Shown: positions 11,105-23,160 of the stretch, one piece after another
How positions within the stretch are numbered: position 1 is the stretch's first letter
Layout: each line of letters opens with the position of its first letter
DNA from: Euonymus europaeus
Taxonomy: Eukaryota; Streptophyta; Magnoliopsida; Celastrales; Celastraceae
Assembly: GCA_963580455.1 (NCBI GenBank)
Contig: OY756966.1
Coordinates: forward strand, 21,889,001 to 21,953,000
Length of the DNA: 64,000 bases
Direction: 5' to 3'
Notes under the pieces: generated by a model
Told to the model about the DNA's origin: nothing
What the model saw: only the letters and a program-made list of their open reading frames with translations
Database searches by the model: none
Program-made: the position numbers and the translations under genes

Positions 11105-13456
11105 AAAAAAACCTTGGCATGGCGGGGATGTAGCCTTGAATGCTGGGTTGGGAGCAAGTCATCTAGCGCATATGCCTTCTTTTTGCCATTAGAATGTGTG
11201 GGTATATCCTTTTGTATTAATATAATTAACCTTCGTCTTTGCCTCTAGTACTGTTTGGAATGGAATGAAAATTCTCCCGACAATTTAGTGTTGTTTTCTT
11301 TAGTTTATCCATAGGGCATATGTTCAACAGAACCAACACATCAAATCACGTAGGCTATTTTCTTCAATCGTAAATCTGAATTCTATTCTCGTTATTACGT
11401 CATTAAAGTTTAGTCATTGTGTTGGTTTTGGACATTGGAAGTGTTTAATTTTGATATTGCAATGCAAGTGATATCTGCTTACTGAGTGATACTATTACTC
11501 AATTTGCACGTCGTACGTTAGGGCATTGAAATTTCTTCGGAAGAGTAAAGATTCTTATATAAGTATGTGGGAGGCTGTTTCCATTCCTCGTGGTATGCTT
11601 TAGGTTTATTTTTGTTTTACAGTCAATTGTCATTCTTGTTTTTATTTTCTATTTTCTAGATTAAGTTGCTCAGAGAAGCTTCTTTGTGAGAGAAGATCCT
11701 GTTGCTCATCTCAAGGGGGAAAAAAAAACCCAACAAGTCATTATAACTAAACTAACCATCAGCTTTCCTTTACTTCTGTTCATACCAAACTCCTGTTCAT
11801 AACAAAACAGCCTAAGCTAACAGTCCTGAGGAGGACAGGTTGTTGCTAGTGACCCATTTAATTCCCAAAAGAAACAAAAAAATCAGAGGCCCAAAATCTG
11901 ATGGAAAGTTTTCCATTTCTCTCAAAGCAATGTGAGGATGCAAAATTATCATTTGAAAGTTTGTACTATAAAATGGTGGTCTTTCAACATGAGTGAATGG
12001 GGACGGTTGTCTTCACAATTTTTAAGTAGTTTTATATATATCATTTACGTGATTCATTTTGGCACGTGAATGGTTCGTGCCTGTGAAAGAGAATGAAGGT
12101 TCTAGCTGTTTTGTACAATGCAGAAGTCTTGAAGATTTTTTACTTTTTATTGGTGCTTATTATTTACAATGTAGACTACATTTCTTCACAAAGGATTTGA
12201 TGAAACACGCCGGCTGGTCAGAAAAGTGAAACAGAGGAAATATTTAGCTGTTTATTATCAGCTCTGTGTCAATTTTATAGGCAACTAACTATAATGATGA
12301 GTGGTGGTTCTCATTCATGATATATTATTGTTTTGATGGTTTAGATCGTACAGCATGAATCTCCACCGGGGAAAACTGGAATGCTTGTTGTCGACTCAGA
12401 GGTGAGAGTACCTCTGTCGTGATTGTGTGTAGGAATTAGGGATTATATTTATGTTCATCCTGGACTATTTCTGTCCATTTCCATAATGTAAATAATTACC
12501 AGGTTCCGGGTGGCACTGCTCATTCGAGGCTGGAATCAGGTGATATTCTTGTGAATGTGATGGAGAAGTAAGTTCTTACTGAGGCTGAGGTTTTTTAGAG
12601 CAGTCTGCAATATTTAGGCGTGGCTTACATAATTTACATGATTAACTGGAATCACATTGCAGGTGGTTACACAATTTCTGACCTTGGAGATTTTGCTAAA
12701 TGACAGTGTTGTCCAGAAGATTGAACTGCAGATTGACAGGGGTGGGAGGTCATTAATTAGCATAATCTTAGTGGCATAAACTTTGTTTTCACAAGCTGTT
12801 TTGTTAATTATTTAGGCCTTCTGGTCTATGACTGGAACTAGCTAACTTGATACTCGTTTCTCATACAAAGCACTATTTTTGCAGTTACACCATAACCAAT
12901 TTATACATGTAAACTTAACCCAATCACTGATGTTTTTTTTTCTTTCCTTTCTCTTCAAACTTAACCCATCTCAAATTTCTGAACATGTAGATCAAAAGGT
13001 CTAGGTCAGATATTTGATGACTGTATTTTGATTTTTGTTATTGACTGCTGGTTTGCATTTTGTAGTTTCTTGTCAAAAAAGACCCAATTAGACGGCAAGT
13101 TTTGCATATAAGGCTGGATCAAAGGCTGAGAATTTATTAGAACAAGGTGACATGGTGCTGGCAATCAATAAAGAACCTGTTACTTGCTTCCGTGCCATTG
13201 AAAATGCTTACCAAACATTAGACAAATTTGAGGATGATGATGGGAGGCTTAACTTTACCATTTTTTGGCAGGTAGGAAAATGCTCTTGCAATGGAGAATT
13301 TGTCCGGGTGAAGACCATCCACCTGAATAGGAAGCACCAAGTGATAGTCATTGAAGCAGGATTTAAGAGTACGGCCTACGTGGGAGCTCAAGCTTGATCG
13401 CGATAATGCAGTATGGAATAGAGAAATAATCAAGGGATTGGGCTGCACTAATATCT
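11105..13456 (+). pseudogene. DEG7-like protease pseudogene, copy B
   Basis: A chain of exon remnants follows the order of plant DEG7, a Do-like serine protease with PDZ repeats. In order: a VALNAG piece and SKSSSAYAFFLPLE at 11112-11203; ALKFLRKSKDSYISMWEAVS at 11513-11615; FLHKGFDETRRL at about 12180; SPPGKTGMLVVDSE at about 12350; a GDILVNV piece at about 12503-12568; VVTQFLTLEILLNDSVVQKI at about 12662-12750; LLEQGDMVLAINKEPVTCF from about 13135; FVRVKTIHLNRKHQVIV at about 13300; TWELKLDRDNAVWNREIIKG near 13380-13440. Stops, frameshifts and a missing protease N-terminus make it a pseudogene. Introns are retained, so it arose by DNA duplication rather than retroposition. Confidence 0.85.
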
Positions 13457-14343
13457 GAACAGGGATTCACTCTTGGCTTCGAAAGAAGCAGCATAAACAT
13501 TGTATAGTATCATATTATACCCCCAGTTCATTACAGATCCCTGCTTATTGGTTAAGTTGCGTTATGATTTTTTTTTTGATAAGCAAGTTGGGTTATGATA
13601 ATTTGAGTGGAAGATATGGTATTGACAGACAGTTGGGTTATACAAACCTGTATCGAGTAACTGTCATTTTTTTCTCTCGTGTCATTGGATATATTCAAAT
13701 AGTCTTTTTTATTTTTTATAAAAGAGAACGATACCTCTCGAGTTTATTAAAGTCTCCCTTACGACGGAGGAATACTGTATGTACAAGAGGCAACCTTAAA
13801 AAGAAACTTATAGGACCTAAATAATACAACTTGAAAACTGAAACTTGCAAACAAAACAAAGCTGAAAACCAGCTAAGACTACCACCTCCAACCAGCAGAA
13901 GCCACCAGCAAAACCAATGGGAAATTAAGTTATTGCAAAGACGAAGTGTTTTTCACGCTTCAAGTGTACATTGACAGACAAATATATGACAGGAATGGTA
14001 TGTGAATAACTTTGCTAAATAGAACTTTTCTTTCTCTATTGGCTATGCATCTTTTCCATTCTTTGCAATCTGTGTCAATGTTGGTCTATTTTTGTGCGTG
14101 TTAAAGATGGTAAGATGATGATGAAATTGCTTGCTAAGTATCATGTTGTTCTATTATTACCTTAATCTATTTCTCCAGCAGAAAAAAGAAACTATGGATT
14201 GATGAAAAATACAAAGAAAGGTAAACCATACTTCAATGGTCATCGTTGCTTCGATGGGTCGGTCAAATAACCAGTGTAATAGCAGTGAAATGTTGATTGT
14301 GTGTTCCTAATTTAGGATGCATATGAGATTACACTGTATCAGT
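13457..14343. other. Intergenic; minus-strand retroposon tail at 13680-13900
   Basis: On the minus strand, 13900 to 13690 reads like a retroposon 3' end: an AATAAA-type signal in TTTAATAAACTCGAGAGGTA, then an A-rich tail. No duplication or coding region was found. The rest is AT-rich with no gene. Confidence 0.3.
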
Positions 14344-14766
14344 TCACCTGAACAACAGAATCAGTTGAAGTAATCCAGTAGAAACTAACAACGGCCATGT
14401 AAGATCTACATTCTTTTTGGCACCAGCATAGAACCATGATCTGGTTGTGTCTGTATCATACTCTTCCCCAGGCCCGCCTGTCACGTAAATGAACCTCGGA
14501 GGAGGTGGGGGTAATGGATTAGTACAATGATTTGTTGGTGGTGGCGGAGGAGGAGGTAGTGGTGGAGGCTGCTGTTGGGTGCACGGGTTCATACAAGGGC
14601 ATGTTCCACACTTTATCTGGGTATCTGCTTCTTGTGGCACCAATGTTTGGTCCAGTTTCTCTGTCAAGTTAGCTCTAATTGGTGATGAGAATGAAATGAA
14701 CAAAAGAATGGAACTGATCAGTAGAAGAGTACTTGAGATACTCCATTGGTGTTTTGGCCATGACAT
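14344..14766 (-). CDS. Proline-rich, probably GPI-anchored secreted protein
   Basis: An uninterrupted 140-residue protein starting at a good ATG. Residues 1-32 form a signal peptide with a long hydrophobic core (STLLLISSILLFISF). A cysteine cluster, CGTCPCMNPC, follows at about 53-62. Next come proline runs (PPPLPPPPPPP and PLPPPPP) typical of hydroxyproline-rich cell-wall proteins, then FIYVTGGPGEEY. The C-terminus ends in a hydrophobic stretch (WPLLVSTGLLQLILLF) with almost nothing after it, consistent with a GPI-attachment signal. Small Arabidopsis proteins with the same KCGTCPC-plus-polyproline layout exist. The exact role, presumably at the cell wall or plasma membrane, is unknown. A (TA)n tract lies upstream at 14809-14825. 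Confidence 0.85.
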   Translation of the reverse strand: MSWPKHQWSISSTLLLISSILLFISFSSPIRANLTEKLDQTLVPQEADTQIKCGTCPCMNPCTQQQPPPLPPPPPPPTNHCTNPLPPPPPRFIYVTGGPGEEYDTDTTRSWFYAGAKKNVDLTWPLLVSTGLLQLILLFR

Positions 14767-15834
14767 TTTTTTTGTTTGATAGGGGTGGGGGGAGGAGGTG
14801 GGTGATCACATATATATATATATATTCTATGAGGTCCTAACTTTTGAAAAGAATATCAAAAAGTGTTGGAGGGTTACAAGTGAGTAAAATTTAATCACAA
14901 CACAAAGATAAAGTGTGGAATAAATTAATCTAAATAATCTACACTTCTATATGGTCGAGCTGTTAACAAGCAAGACACAACAAAAGTACCATTTTGTTAG
15001 AAGAAGAAGAAGAAAAATATAATTTTGTTAACAAGAGTTGTTAATGGATTTGAGCTTCTTTGTCTGTGAAACAGCTTGTTAGGATTGCTTTTCTTTACAT
15101 CTTTGCAACTAGTGATTGTGCACTTCACCTTCTCAAAAGTGCAACGGGCATTATTCTTTTTTCTATAGCTTGCTTTTCATTTTGGAATCATTCTTAACCT
15201 AATATGCTTGGAGAAAGTCTATTCTCTCCAGAGGTCATGGGTTCGATTTCTATGAATTTTCATGCATTGGCTTGGTATATGTAGCCGCGGATCCATAAGT
15301 TTATCCAATACACATCCAAAAATAGTAGCAGATAACTCAATCCATGTGAAGAACAAAAAATCTAGTATATAGAGTGTGATGGAGATATATTTGTGAGAAT
15401 TAATAATAAATAGATGTCTTATAATATCTGTCTAGCCAACTGGAGAGGACAAGTAAGAATAAAGAGTGAAAATTTGATGGCGTAAGTGATGTAGGAAAAT
15501 ATATCTTCAGGCCTCAGAGAACACTAGTTGATATACATTGTTTTAATAAACTAAAAGAGAATCCTATTCTTCCCCGATGAAGCATTATGCAGCAGCAACA
15601 CTACTCTTTTTCACTTTTTCCCCAAAGATACGAATTTTATTCTCTTTAGCACCATCAATTCTTAGCCAACGCAACAGACTGGTGTTTTGGCCTGTTAGAA
15701 CCAATCTTTTTCCTATTTAGTTATGTTTACATGTTCTAGTTATATATATATACATACACACATTTGACCTAACAGACTAAAATGCCCTAGATGTCGGTGA
15801 TCTAGATCTAGATCACTGATAGTCTGGATCACCA
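14767..15834. other. Intergenic region with a weak SINE-like motif
   Basis: Upstream region of the proline-rich gene. A polymerase III B-box-like sequence, GGGTTCGATTTC, occurs near 15238-15250, followed by SINE-like text, but no convincing A box precedes it. From about 15700 the sequence may be copia LTR. No coding sequence is seen. Confidence 0.25.
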
Positions 15835-16345
15835 ACAGTTCACACCCTCTCTCAAACTGAACATGATTGCATGGAGATCATCGAAAGTTTGTCATATAGA
15901 AACCAAAATCGAGCAACGGTGTGAGTTTTCGTAAAAAAATCAGTCAACTAAAAAGTAGAAGAAACAAAAGGGAGAGTGAGCGTGCCATCACGAAGAAGGA
16001 TACAAGTCGTATGAAAATCAATCTCAAAGCCTGGTTCATTAATGAAAAACGTATTATGAGTAATCAGAATGGCACAACGATTGTCACAACAGAGAGGAGT
16101 AGGAGTGGACTGAGGAACACCCAAATTAGAAAGCAACCAATGAAGCCAAACAATTTCTGCGTTAGCATAAGCTAGAGCCCGATATTTTGCCTCAGCAGTA
16201 GAACGAGCAACAACAGATTATTTCTTGCTTTTCCAAGAGATGAGAGAATTACCAAGAAACACACATACACCAGAGGTAGACTTACAATCCATGACATCAC
16301 CAGTCCAATTAGCATCAGAATAACCACGAAGTTTTAGAGAAGAGG
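15835..16345 (-). pseudogene. Ty1-copia RNase H and pol C-terminus, broken
   Basis: The minus strand reads LRGYSDANWTGDVMDCKSTS, then VFLGNSLISWKSKK, the RNase H domain of Ty1-copia polyproteins. It continues past one in-frame stop (Gln to stop in the KKQSVVARS segment) through AEAKYRALAYANAEIVWLHW to a FFTK-type tail near 15910. A likely LTR start (TGTTGGTGATCC on the minus strand) is at about 15838. At the other side, about 16350, the copia sequence ends abruptly against a gypsy gag remnant. Confidence 0.8.
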
Positions 16346-16349
16346 TAAA

Positions 16350-17480
16350 GGGCATTAACCTGGGGAATTGTTTTTTTTGTTGCAGTTGAAACACAAGCCT
16401 TTCTCTCTCTTTTGCTGCATTTCTTCCCATGTGAATCGCTTCACTCCAACAGGTAGTGGTTTAGATGTCGGACCTGGTGGTTTGCTGTTTGATGATTCGA
16501 TTGTGTTGGCAGTAGGTCTACATTGGTCAAACTTACCGCTACGGTGCACATCAATCTGGTGCTTCTCCTCCTGCCTCGCTAGTTCTATGGCTTTACGAAC
16601 TGATCAAGGTTTTGCTCGTTTAATTTCCTTGGCTATCTTTGGTTTGAGACCTCCTATATAGTTCCCTAACAAAGCCTTCTCGGGCCAATCATGAACCAAC
16701 ATAGTGAGGCGTTCATACTCTTTCAAGTATTCACATAGCTCCCCCGTTTGCTTAATCCACGATAGGGCTTCATCATGAACAACATACTCAGTAGGCCCAA
16801 ATAGGGTTACCAGCTCCTTCTCAAAATCCCTCCATCTGATTTCCCTCCATTTTTCTCGATAAGCACACCATAGCCATTGCCACCATTGATTGGTTTCGCC
16901 TTCCAAAAATAAAGATGTATACTCTAGACATTCTTATACATTCATCTTCTGGAAGCTAAAGAACTATTGTGCTCGGTTTAACCATGAAATTGGTTCATCA
17001 CCTTTGAATCCTGGGAAAACCATTTTCGATTTTTTCTTGTCCTTGTACCGGTCCTTGGATTGCTCCCCTTCCCCATTGCTAGAAGATGAATTGCTAGTAG
17101 GTTTCAATTCACTGCCTGAATCATCTTGACTGCTAGACCTGGAAGTGTGTGTTATAATTTTGGGCCCAAAGAACCTTAACCTACAACCAAGCCCAATCGT
17201 CACGCACAAAGGCGTGGACCGGTTGTAACCAAGCTCAGGGCTATGCCCCAAAACTTGGCTACAAAGTTAAGGGAGGCTTGCTCTTATTAATAGTGAAAAT
17301 AAATCAAGAGTGTGTTCGCTACTACTCCGGTCCTTCCTTCCCTTTCTAGATTTCTTCTTCTTTTTTTTGTAAATTCTCCGTCATCTGATCGAATCTCCGC
17401 TGCATCTCTATGTTAAGGTTATTCATGTGACTCTCGAGAGCTTTGATTCTTTCTTTGTGCGACATTCCAAGAATGTGGGA
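16350..17480 (-). pseudogene. Ty3-gypsy gag remnant
   Basis: Minus-strand reading starts near 17466 with MSHKERIKALESHMNNLNIE, a coiled-coil Gag N-terminus. Just upstream (about 17480-17515) is a leader/PBS-like stretch. The capsid-type domain follows: VFPGFKGDEPISWLNRAQ, then EKWREIRWRDFEKELVTLFG and YERLTMLVHDWPEKALLGNY. It ends at a zinc knuckle, LCFNCNKK, near 16370. About 200 bp at 17140-17340 does not read as gag and may be an insertion. Frameshifts and stops are present. The zinc knuckle abuts copia RNase H with no protease, RT or LTR between them. Confidence 0.75.
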
Positions 17481-17515
17481 TTTGGTAGAGATACCTCTCA
17501 ATCAAAGCACCAATG

Positions 17516-18500
17516 TTGAATCTCTAAACCTTCTTGGACCTAATTTAGCCTTCAAACTCAGGTTAGCAAGACTAAACAAAGGTCGAGATAAAATCTTTTT
17601 TTTTGATAATAATCATAACATAACCTTCTGCTTGTACATGGCCATATTTATGCTAGAAGGATAAGAGCATTTAACGGAAATTATCCTAAGTGTGGAAGTC
17701 ATTTCTATCCACCATCATTATCCCTATAATTAAGCATGGCAAAATGAATTCGTCTTCACGCCTCCTTAGTGGACTCTCAGCCACTTTTCATGCCACTGTT
17801 AGTTCCCATAATAACTGTGTTTTCATCTCCAATTATTGCCTCATTATTCTGCTCATCAATATCTCCATTAATTGGCTTCTTATCCCGCCCATATACAACA
17901 CGTACATCTCCTGCATGATTTGATGATTTGTCTCCTATCTCCTTGATACGTAATCTCCTAGCCCGATTATAGACATTCTTCAAGTTACGCCCTTCATCTC
18001 CATCAACACGCCACAACCCTCAAAAAATGGTTGCCTTAAAAGATTTTTTTATTTGGCTCTAATTTATTTTAAAAACTACGACCCGGTTGTTTAAATGGGA
18101 TTCTATGTTTCAATTGAGTGGACTTGGCTCATTAATGTTTCAATTTGATTTTAAAAATTCCATTGATATCTCAACGAGTTTGAAATGTGAAACGAAGACG
18201 TTGAAAACAAAAATGAAAAATCTCACTTGGTTTGCTTTTTGAAAGTTTTAAAAAGGAAAAGTCAAAACATACTTGGGAGGCTAGAATGGTGTACTAGAAG
18301 AATCAACATTACAAAACTAATCCAATTTAGCCAAATTTACAATCATGCCCTTTATGAGAAGGAAAAAAAAAAGCTCATTCAAGACTCATTTGACGTGTTG
18401 AATATCTTCAAACCCCCTGTTGGAACATTCAATAAAACATCCTAATCTCTAAGAGATTGATTAAATTTCAGTTCCACTATTGTATGGGATACATGGTATT
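17516..18500. other. Unassigned, possibly retroposed sequence (-)
   Basis: A T-run at 17594-17602, preceded on the minus strand by GATTATTATC, looks like the A-tail of a minus-strand retroposon whose body would extend to higher coordinates. A minus-strand open frame at 17777-18016 (79 codons, Asp/Gly/Arg-rich) has no match I recognise. No duplication was found. The remainder is non-coding. Confidence 0.25.
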
Positions 18501-20469
18501 GGGCTCCAGTACAAGAAAAATGAAACCCAATAGCCCATACTGCCTCACTGAAAGCCCAAACAAGATTCAAGGCTCAAACAAAATACAAAAGGCCAAATAC
18601 ATATAAACAAATTTCAAGGGCCCAAAATACGATTTGAACCGAACAAGAATTAAACCCTATTACCCTAATGCCTGTCAGCTTGCAAGTTGCAACCGCCACT
18701 ACCACCATGAGCTGCGTCCCCAACTCATGCCGGCAAGATAATCAAGACAACATACGAATATGAGTATATGAAACTATAGTTTTGAACAAGTAAAAATCCG
18801 TACATTAACGACAACAATGCATGGGAGAAGATAAGAGTGTGTGGGAGAGAGTAGTGCGGCTATAGGTTTCAAAAAGTGAGCCAAAAAAATGGAGGTGCCG
18901 CTGATTTCCAAAAGTGAAAGAAAAATGTGAGTAGAGAGAGATGTGAAAGATTAAATTTGAGTTTTTTAATCTTTTTAATTTTTGATTATTTTTAATTAAG
19001 CCTAGTTACAACTAAATAAAATGGGAGAAATTTAAAACGAATGGTAATGAACCAGAACAAAAATCGGTTACTACACTTTGCTATGTCAAATAAGTCAAGT
19101 CAGCTACACTAAACAAAAACTGACTTACAGACTAATTTGTACGTTACATGCCTAAGTATGTAATTACAGAAACCATATCATACTAGGGAAAAAAGTAGGG
19201 CGGTATTAGGGGTTGTAATTATCCCATAAATCTCTATGAATCATTATTTTTTTATAGCTTTTGTTTTGTGATATTAGGATTTGTGAGTTAGAATTTAATG
19301 TTTAAAATTTAAGATTTAGGCTCTGCTCGACAAAATAAGGATAGCGAAAATAGGGTGTTTTTAAAGTAGCGCTTCTGACTGGTGATGAGGTAGCAGTTTT
19401 GAGTGTTTTTAGTAACGATTTTTAAAACATTCTATTTCAATACTTGAAAAAGTATTAAAGCACCGGTTTTGAAAGGGTAAAGAAGACATGAAATATCAAA
19501 ATCAAAGAAAATCCCTCGTTTGGAGTGTTTTCTAAAGCATTGAGAATTATATTAAACTTCCCAAAACTACTAGTGATCCAAAAAATAATTCAAACAAGTG
19601 TTGATAACATTAGTTCTTTTAAAAAAAATCACATTTGCAGTGTTTACCAAGCTCTCAAGCAGATCCTTAGGGATTAGGATAGGATATTTAGGATTTAAGA
19701 TTTAAAGATTTTTTTTAAAATCAACTCTATTATAACATTTTGATCATCAAAATATTCAATAGTACTAAAAAATAGAAAAAAAATCATGATTTGAGAATAA
19801 TTACACCTAGACTAATTAGCATTTTGTGAGGGTAGAATGTTGAACATATATATGTATATATTTGTATCAACGTCTTGTTCTTTTAGACTACCATACCCAC
19901 ACATCCTACCCTACCCAACTAACCCTAGCCACACTAATCTTAATCATCAACACTTTGTTTCTAAACTTTTTGAGACACAGACCAATCCTACACCTTGCTT
20001 TAAGATATTCATAACTCAAACAAAAAAATAATATAAATTTTGGCATATCATCTTTGCTTAGAAGCTTCTCCAATATCTCTTGCCTTCATCTTCAAAGCAA
20101 GCAAAGGTCAAGACCTACGTAGTACCCAACTCTTATAGTCAAGTCAATATCACCCCATTCTACACCCTAACCCAATCTACGTATTATGCTATCAAAGTCA
20201 CCACCAAAAATGACACTTCAACCACCACCGCCACCATTTTCGATTTTTTTTCACATTTTTTTCTAAGTATATTTATGAGTCGCGAGTCGTCAATTTGAAA
20301 ATTAAAATTTAGAATTCCAATCATTCAATTTAGAAAAATTCATTCACAGTCAATTCGACCACAACCGATTTATTTGATATTTTCACGAGTATTATAAAAT
20401 GACACACACAAAATATATAAGTTTATTATTTGAATATATATACAATATCAGCCTAAACAAGAGTTTTGT
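18501..20469. other. Long intergenic region, no gene recognised
   Basis: AT-rich sequence. Near 18540-18640 there are several GCCCAA/GGCCCA motifs, and a small C-rich stretch with CCACCG-type repeats lies at 18690-18730. From 19320 to 19680 the text suggests a small transposon-like repeat, but I could not find its ends. No exon could be supported. Confidence 0.3.
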
Positions 20470-20588
20470 CCCTTATTTAAAACCCAAGACTTATATATCT
20501 TGGGGTACAAAGTATCTCTCTCTCTCTCTCTACCTTCAAAATCCTCTACTTTCTCTTCATACTCTCTCTGTACTCTTGATTTCTTGGC
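20470..20588 (+). promoter_or_regulatory. Promoter and 5' leader of the membrane-protein gene
   Basis: TATA-like sequences occur at about 20473 (TTATTTAAAA) and about 20491 (TTATATATC). A (CT)n tract at 20514-20532 sits 55-75 bp before the ATG, as is common in plant 5' leaders. The transcription start is inferred only. Confidence 0.4.
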
Positions 20589-21023
20589 ATGGCAAGGCCT
20601 CTAATTGCGAGCCCAACCAATCTACAATTTCTATCCACACCCATCGTCACACTTTTCCTTGCCCTAATTGCCATCTTTTCAGTGTTTTCAATTGTCGCAT
20701 TTTTGTGTGGCTCTCTCCATAAGCCCAGAAAACGGCGCATACAGAATGAAGAAGAAAGTAGGACTACTCCACCATCGAACCACAAGAAGGTCATATCAAA
20801 GTTGAGTGGCAATATTAGTAGTAAAGCTCTGGTCAAGATGATTCCATCATGGAGAAGAGGAGGAGTAGTAGAAGAAGAAGAAGAAGATAGCAATGAAGGT
20901 GTTTGGAGGAAAAATATCATTATGGGAGAACGGTGTCGTCCCCTTGAGTTTTCTGGGAAAATTCGTTATGATTCTCAAGGGAATATTCTCCCTGAATCTC
21001 CTCCTAGAAACCACACCATTTAA
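20589..21023 (+). CDS. Small single-pass membrane protein, unknown function
   Basis: An intronless 144-residue protein. A short N-terminus is followed by one clear membrane segment at about residues 19-42 (TLFLALIAIFSVFSIVAFLC), then a basic stretch, KPRKRR. The middle is polar with a Glu run (VVEEEEED). The C-terminal part reads VWRKNIIMGERCRPLEFSGK and then IRYDSQGNILPESPP. This tail, with a membrane anchor in front, is shared by a small plant-specific family that I recognise only as uncharacterised. The start ATG follows a pyrimidine-rich leader. Codon use and the intact frame argue that it is a real gene. Confidence 0.8.
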   Translation: MARPLIASPTNLQFLSTPIVTLFLALIAIFSVFSIVAFLCGSLHKPRKRRIQNEEESRTTPPSNHKKVISKLSGNISSKALVKMIPSWRRGGVVEEEEEDSNEGVWRKNIIMGERCRPLEFSGKIRYDSQGNILPESPPRNHTI

Positions 21024-21540
21024 TATTGGGTTTCTCTAGACATGTGTGAATCGTTTGAGGAGTAAGTTTGAGAAGTTCTAATCTTTTCTTTTACTTTTTT
21101 TTTTTTACTTAATCACTAAAGCTTGTAGGTTAAGGAGTATAAATAAGTACATTTGGAGAAAGTTCAAATAAAAGGGAAAAATATATCATGGAAGGTTAAA
21201 AAAAAAAATGCAAGATTTTAACCGTTATATTAATAATTTGATTTTTGGATGTAAACACAAAGCTAGTGTAGTATTATACAATTTACATCCAGCAGTTTAG
21301 AACAATTGAATTTTTTTTTTTTGATGAATTTTTTTCCTCAAACTCAAGAAACCAAAAATCATTATGTGCAATGGCTCATCATTAAAGGTCCGTTTCTTTC
21401 ACAATTGTATTTTATAGTTTTAATCTGTTAAAAATGTTATGTTTAAAGCTACGAAAAATATTGTGTAAAAAGCTATGGGACCTATAACTTTAAGCTGTAT
21501 AAAATGTTGTAAAATGTTTGGTTCGTTTTTCTGTTCGATT
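21024..21540. other. Downstream region, AT-rich
   Basis: Probable 3' UTR and intergenic DNA of the membrane-protein gene. GGTCCGTTTCTTTCA at about 21388 and TTGGTTCGTTTTTC near 21520 resemble the tips of small hAT-type MITEs, but they do not form a clean inverted pair. Confidence 0.3.
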
Positions 21541-22981
21541 AAATTTGTAGATATATTTAAAAAAATTATAATAAAAAACCCATAAGATCAAGTCCGGTCT
21601 TATTGGACCTCTAGGGTTTCCTTTGGTTCAATAATTCAAGTTTCAAATATTATTTTGATCATTGACTCATTCTTTATTTTAATTTTGATTGTGTAAAATA
21701 TTTATTTTATAATCGAAATATGACTTACTATTTTCTATAAATATACTTACAAGAAATTTGTATACCTTAACAAAAATAATTTTATTTTCAGATTATCTTT
21801 GGAAAACCAAAACTCAATAAACTTATATTTATTTGTTATACAAATTCTAATCTTGTAAACATCTCAATGATCATTGTGATATGGTGGATTTTGTCAATCT
21901 TCCTTAAATAGGACAAAAGACTATATAGAAGAAGACTCCATAGGACATATATACATATTGTGACTCCCAAAATATTATTCTTTATCATCAAACTCTATGA
22001 CTAAGAATAATATAACAATCCAATATTCGTATGACATTACTTAAACTTTGGATCCACTCCCTAATATGTATGACGTTTACATCAAGGCCCTTCCATAATT
22101 GAAAACCTGCCCCTAACCTGTGGGGAATGTAATTGCATATTCTTCATGCAACATCCGGTAAGTTTGGGTGGGTTTATTTGTACTATCAAACAATCCAAAA
22201 TTCATATGTCCTCTTAACTTTAGGTTCCTTTATATCTATCTACTAAGCAAGCGAATTAAATAAACTCGTCGATCAATTTAATTCACACCGCTTGATTCAT
22301 AAGAATCACTATGCATAGTTTCTTGATAGATTAATTTGAACCCATCAGATGGGTGCTTACACTTCCGTAACTAAAAGTATATGAATGACTATGTTGTAAG
22401 TATGTGCTCATACTTTAATGGCATACACCCAATCCACAAGCATGTTGACAATAGTGTGTGCCTCATTTATTGATGAATTAAGATACACGTGCTAAATATA
22501 AATGTACTGACCTACTCGAGCTTGAGATATACTGTAATCTCATAGCTATTGGGTAATCAACTCTTTGATAGCACATTTTTGGTTGTCCATTCTTATGTAA
22601 CTCCATCAATGTATATGTCCACATATACACTATTGCACCAATCCGAGAATCCTCTCAAACGGTCAATACAAATCATTTCTCTAATTAGAGTTGCTCATAC
22701 ACTATAACCTATATCAACAAAGTGTCTAGCTTTGTCAATCTGGTTGTTACTAATGATTCATGATGTAATAATGAATCTTGTATTAATTTATACTCGCACT
22801 TATAGTGTATCTGAGTATTCAAGATTCACATATCTAACATCATTAGGCCTTGATAGAACATTCACATATAAATGAAATATATTAAATAAAATATTTAAAA
22901 TATAAATACAATCATAAAATGTATATTCACAAATTTTAGAATCGTCTTTAGGTAGTATTGTTTTAAGACATCATTCCAACA
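21541..22981 (-). mobile_element. Ty1-copia LTR (remnant)
   Basis: On the minus strand the sequence begins TGTTGGAATGATGTC at 22981, right after the end of a pol-like reading frame, as an LTR should. It then runs for about 1.4 kb of non-coding AT-rich DNA. The far end (about 21540) is an estimate. A second LTR and a duplication were not found, so only the 3' part of the element survives. Confidence 0.5.
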
Positions 22982-23160
22982 AACTCTCACTAAGACTAAA
23001 GAACATATAACTAGTGCATCCTAACACATAAATCCTCTCAACAATGAGTTGTAAAGCGCTTTTTGTAATAGTTTTTGTGAATGGATCTGTCAAGTTATGT
23101 AATGAGACCCCTATATTTAGGATCTTCACTTCCTTTTGTTGCACGAACTCTCTGATCAAA
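22982..23160 (-). pseudogene. Ty1-copia pol C-terminus
   Basis: The minus strand reads IREFVQQKEVKILNIGVSLH, then NLTDPFTKTITK, the conserved end of a copia polyprotein (usual form ADxFTKxL). It stops just before the LTR start. The element is truncated here: the copia text ends at 23160, exactly where the first of four TGGGCC motifs of the AAR2 promoter begins. It is non-functional. Confidence 0.7.

Noticed and set aside
19320..19690. A complete MITE
   Set aside because: Transposon-like wording, but no matching inverted ends or duplication could be found.
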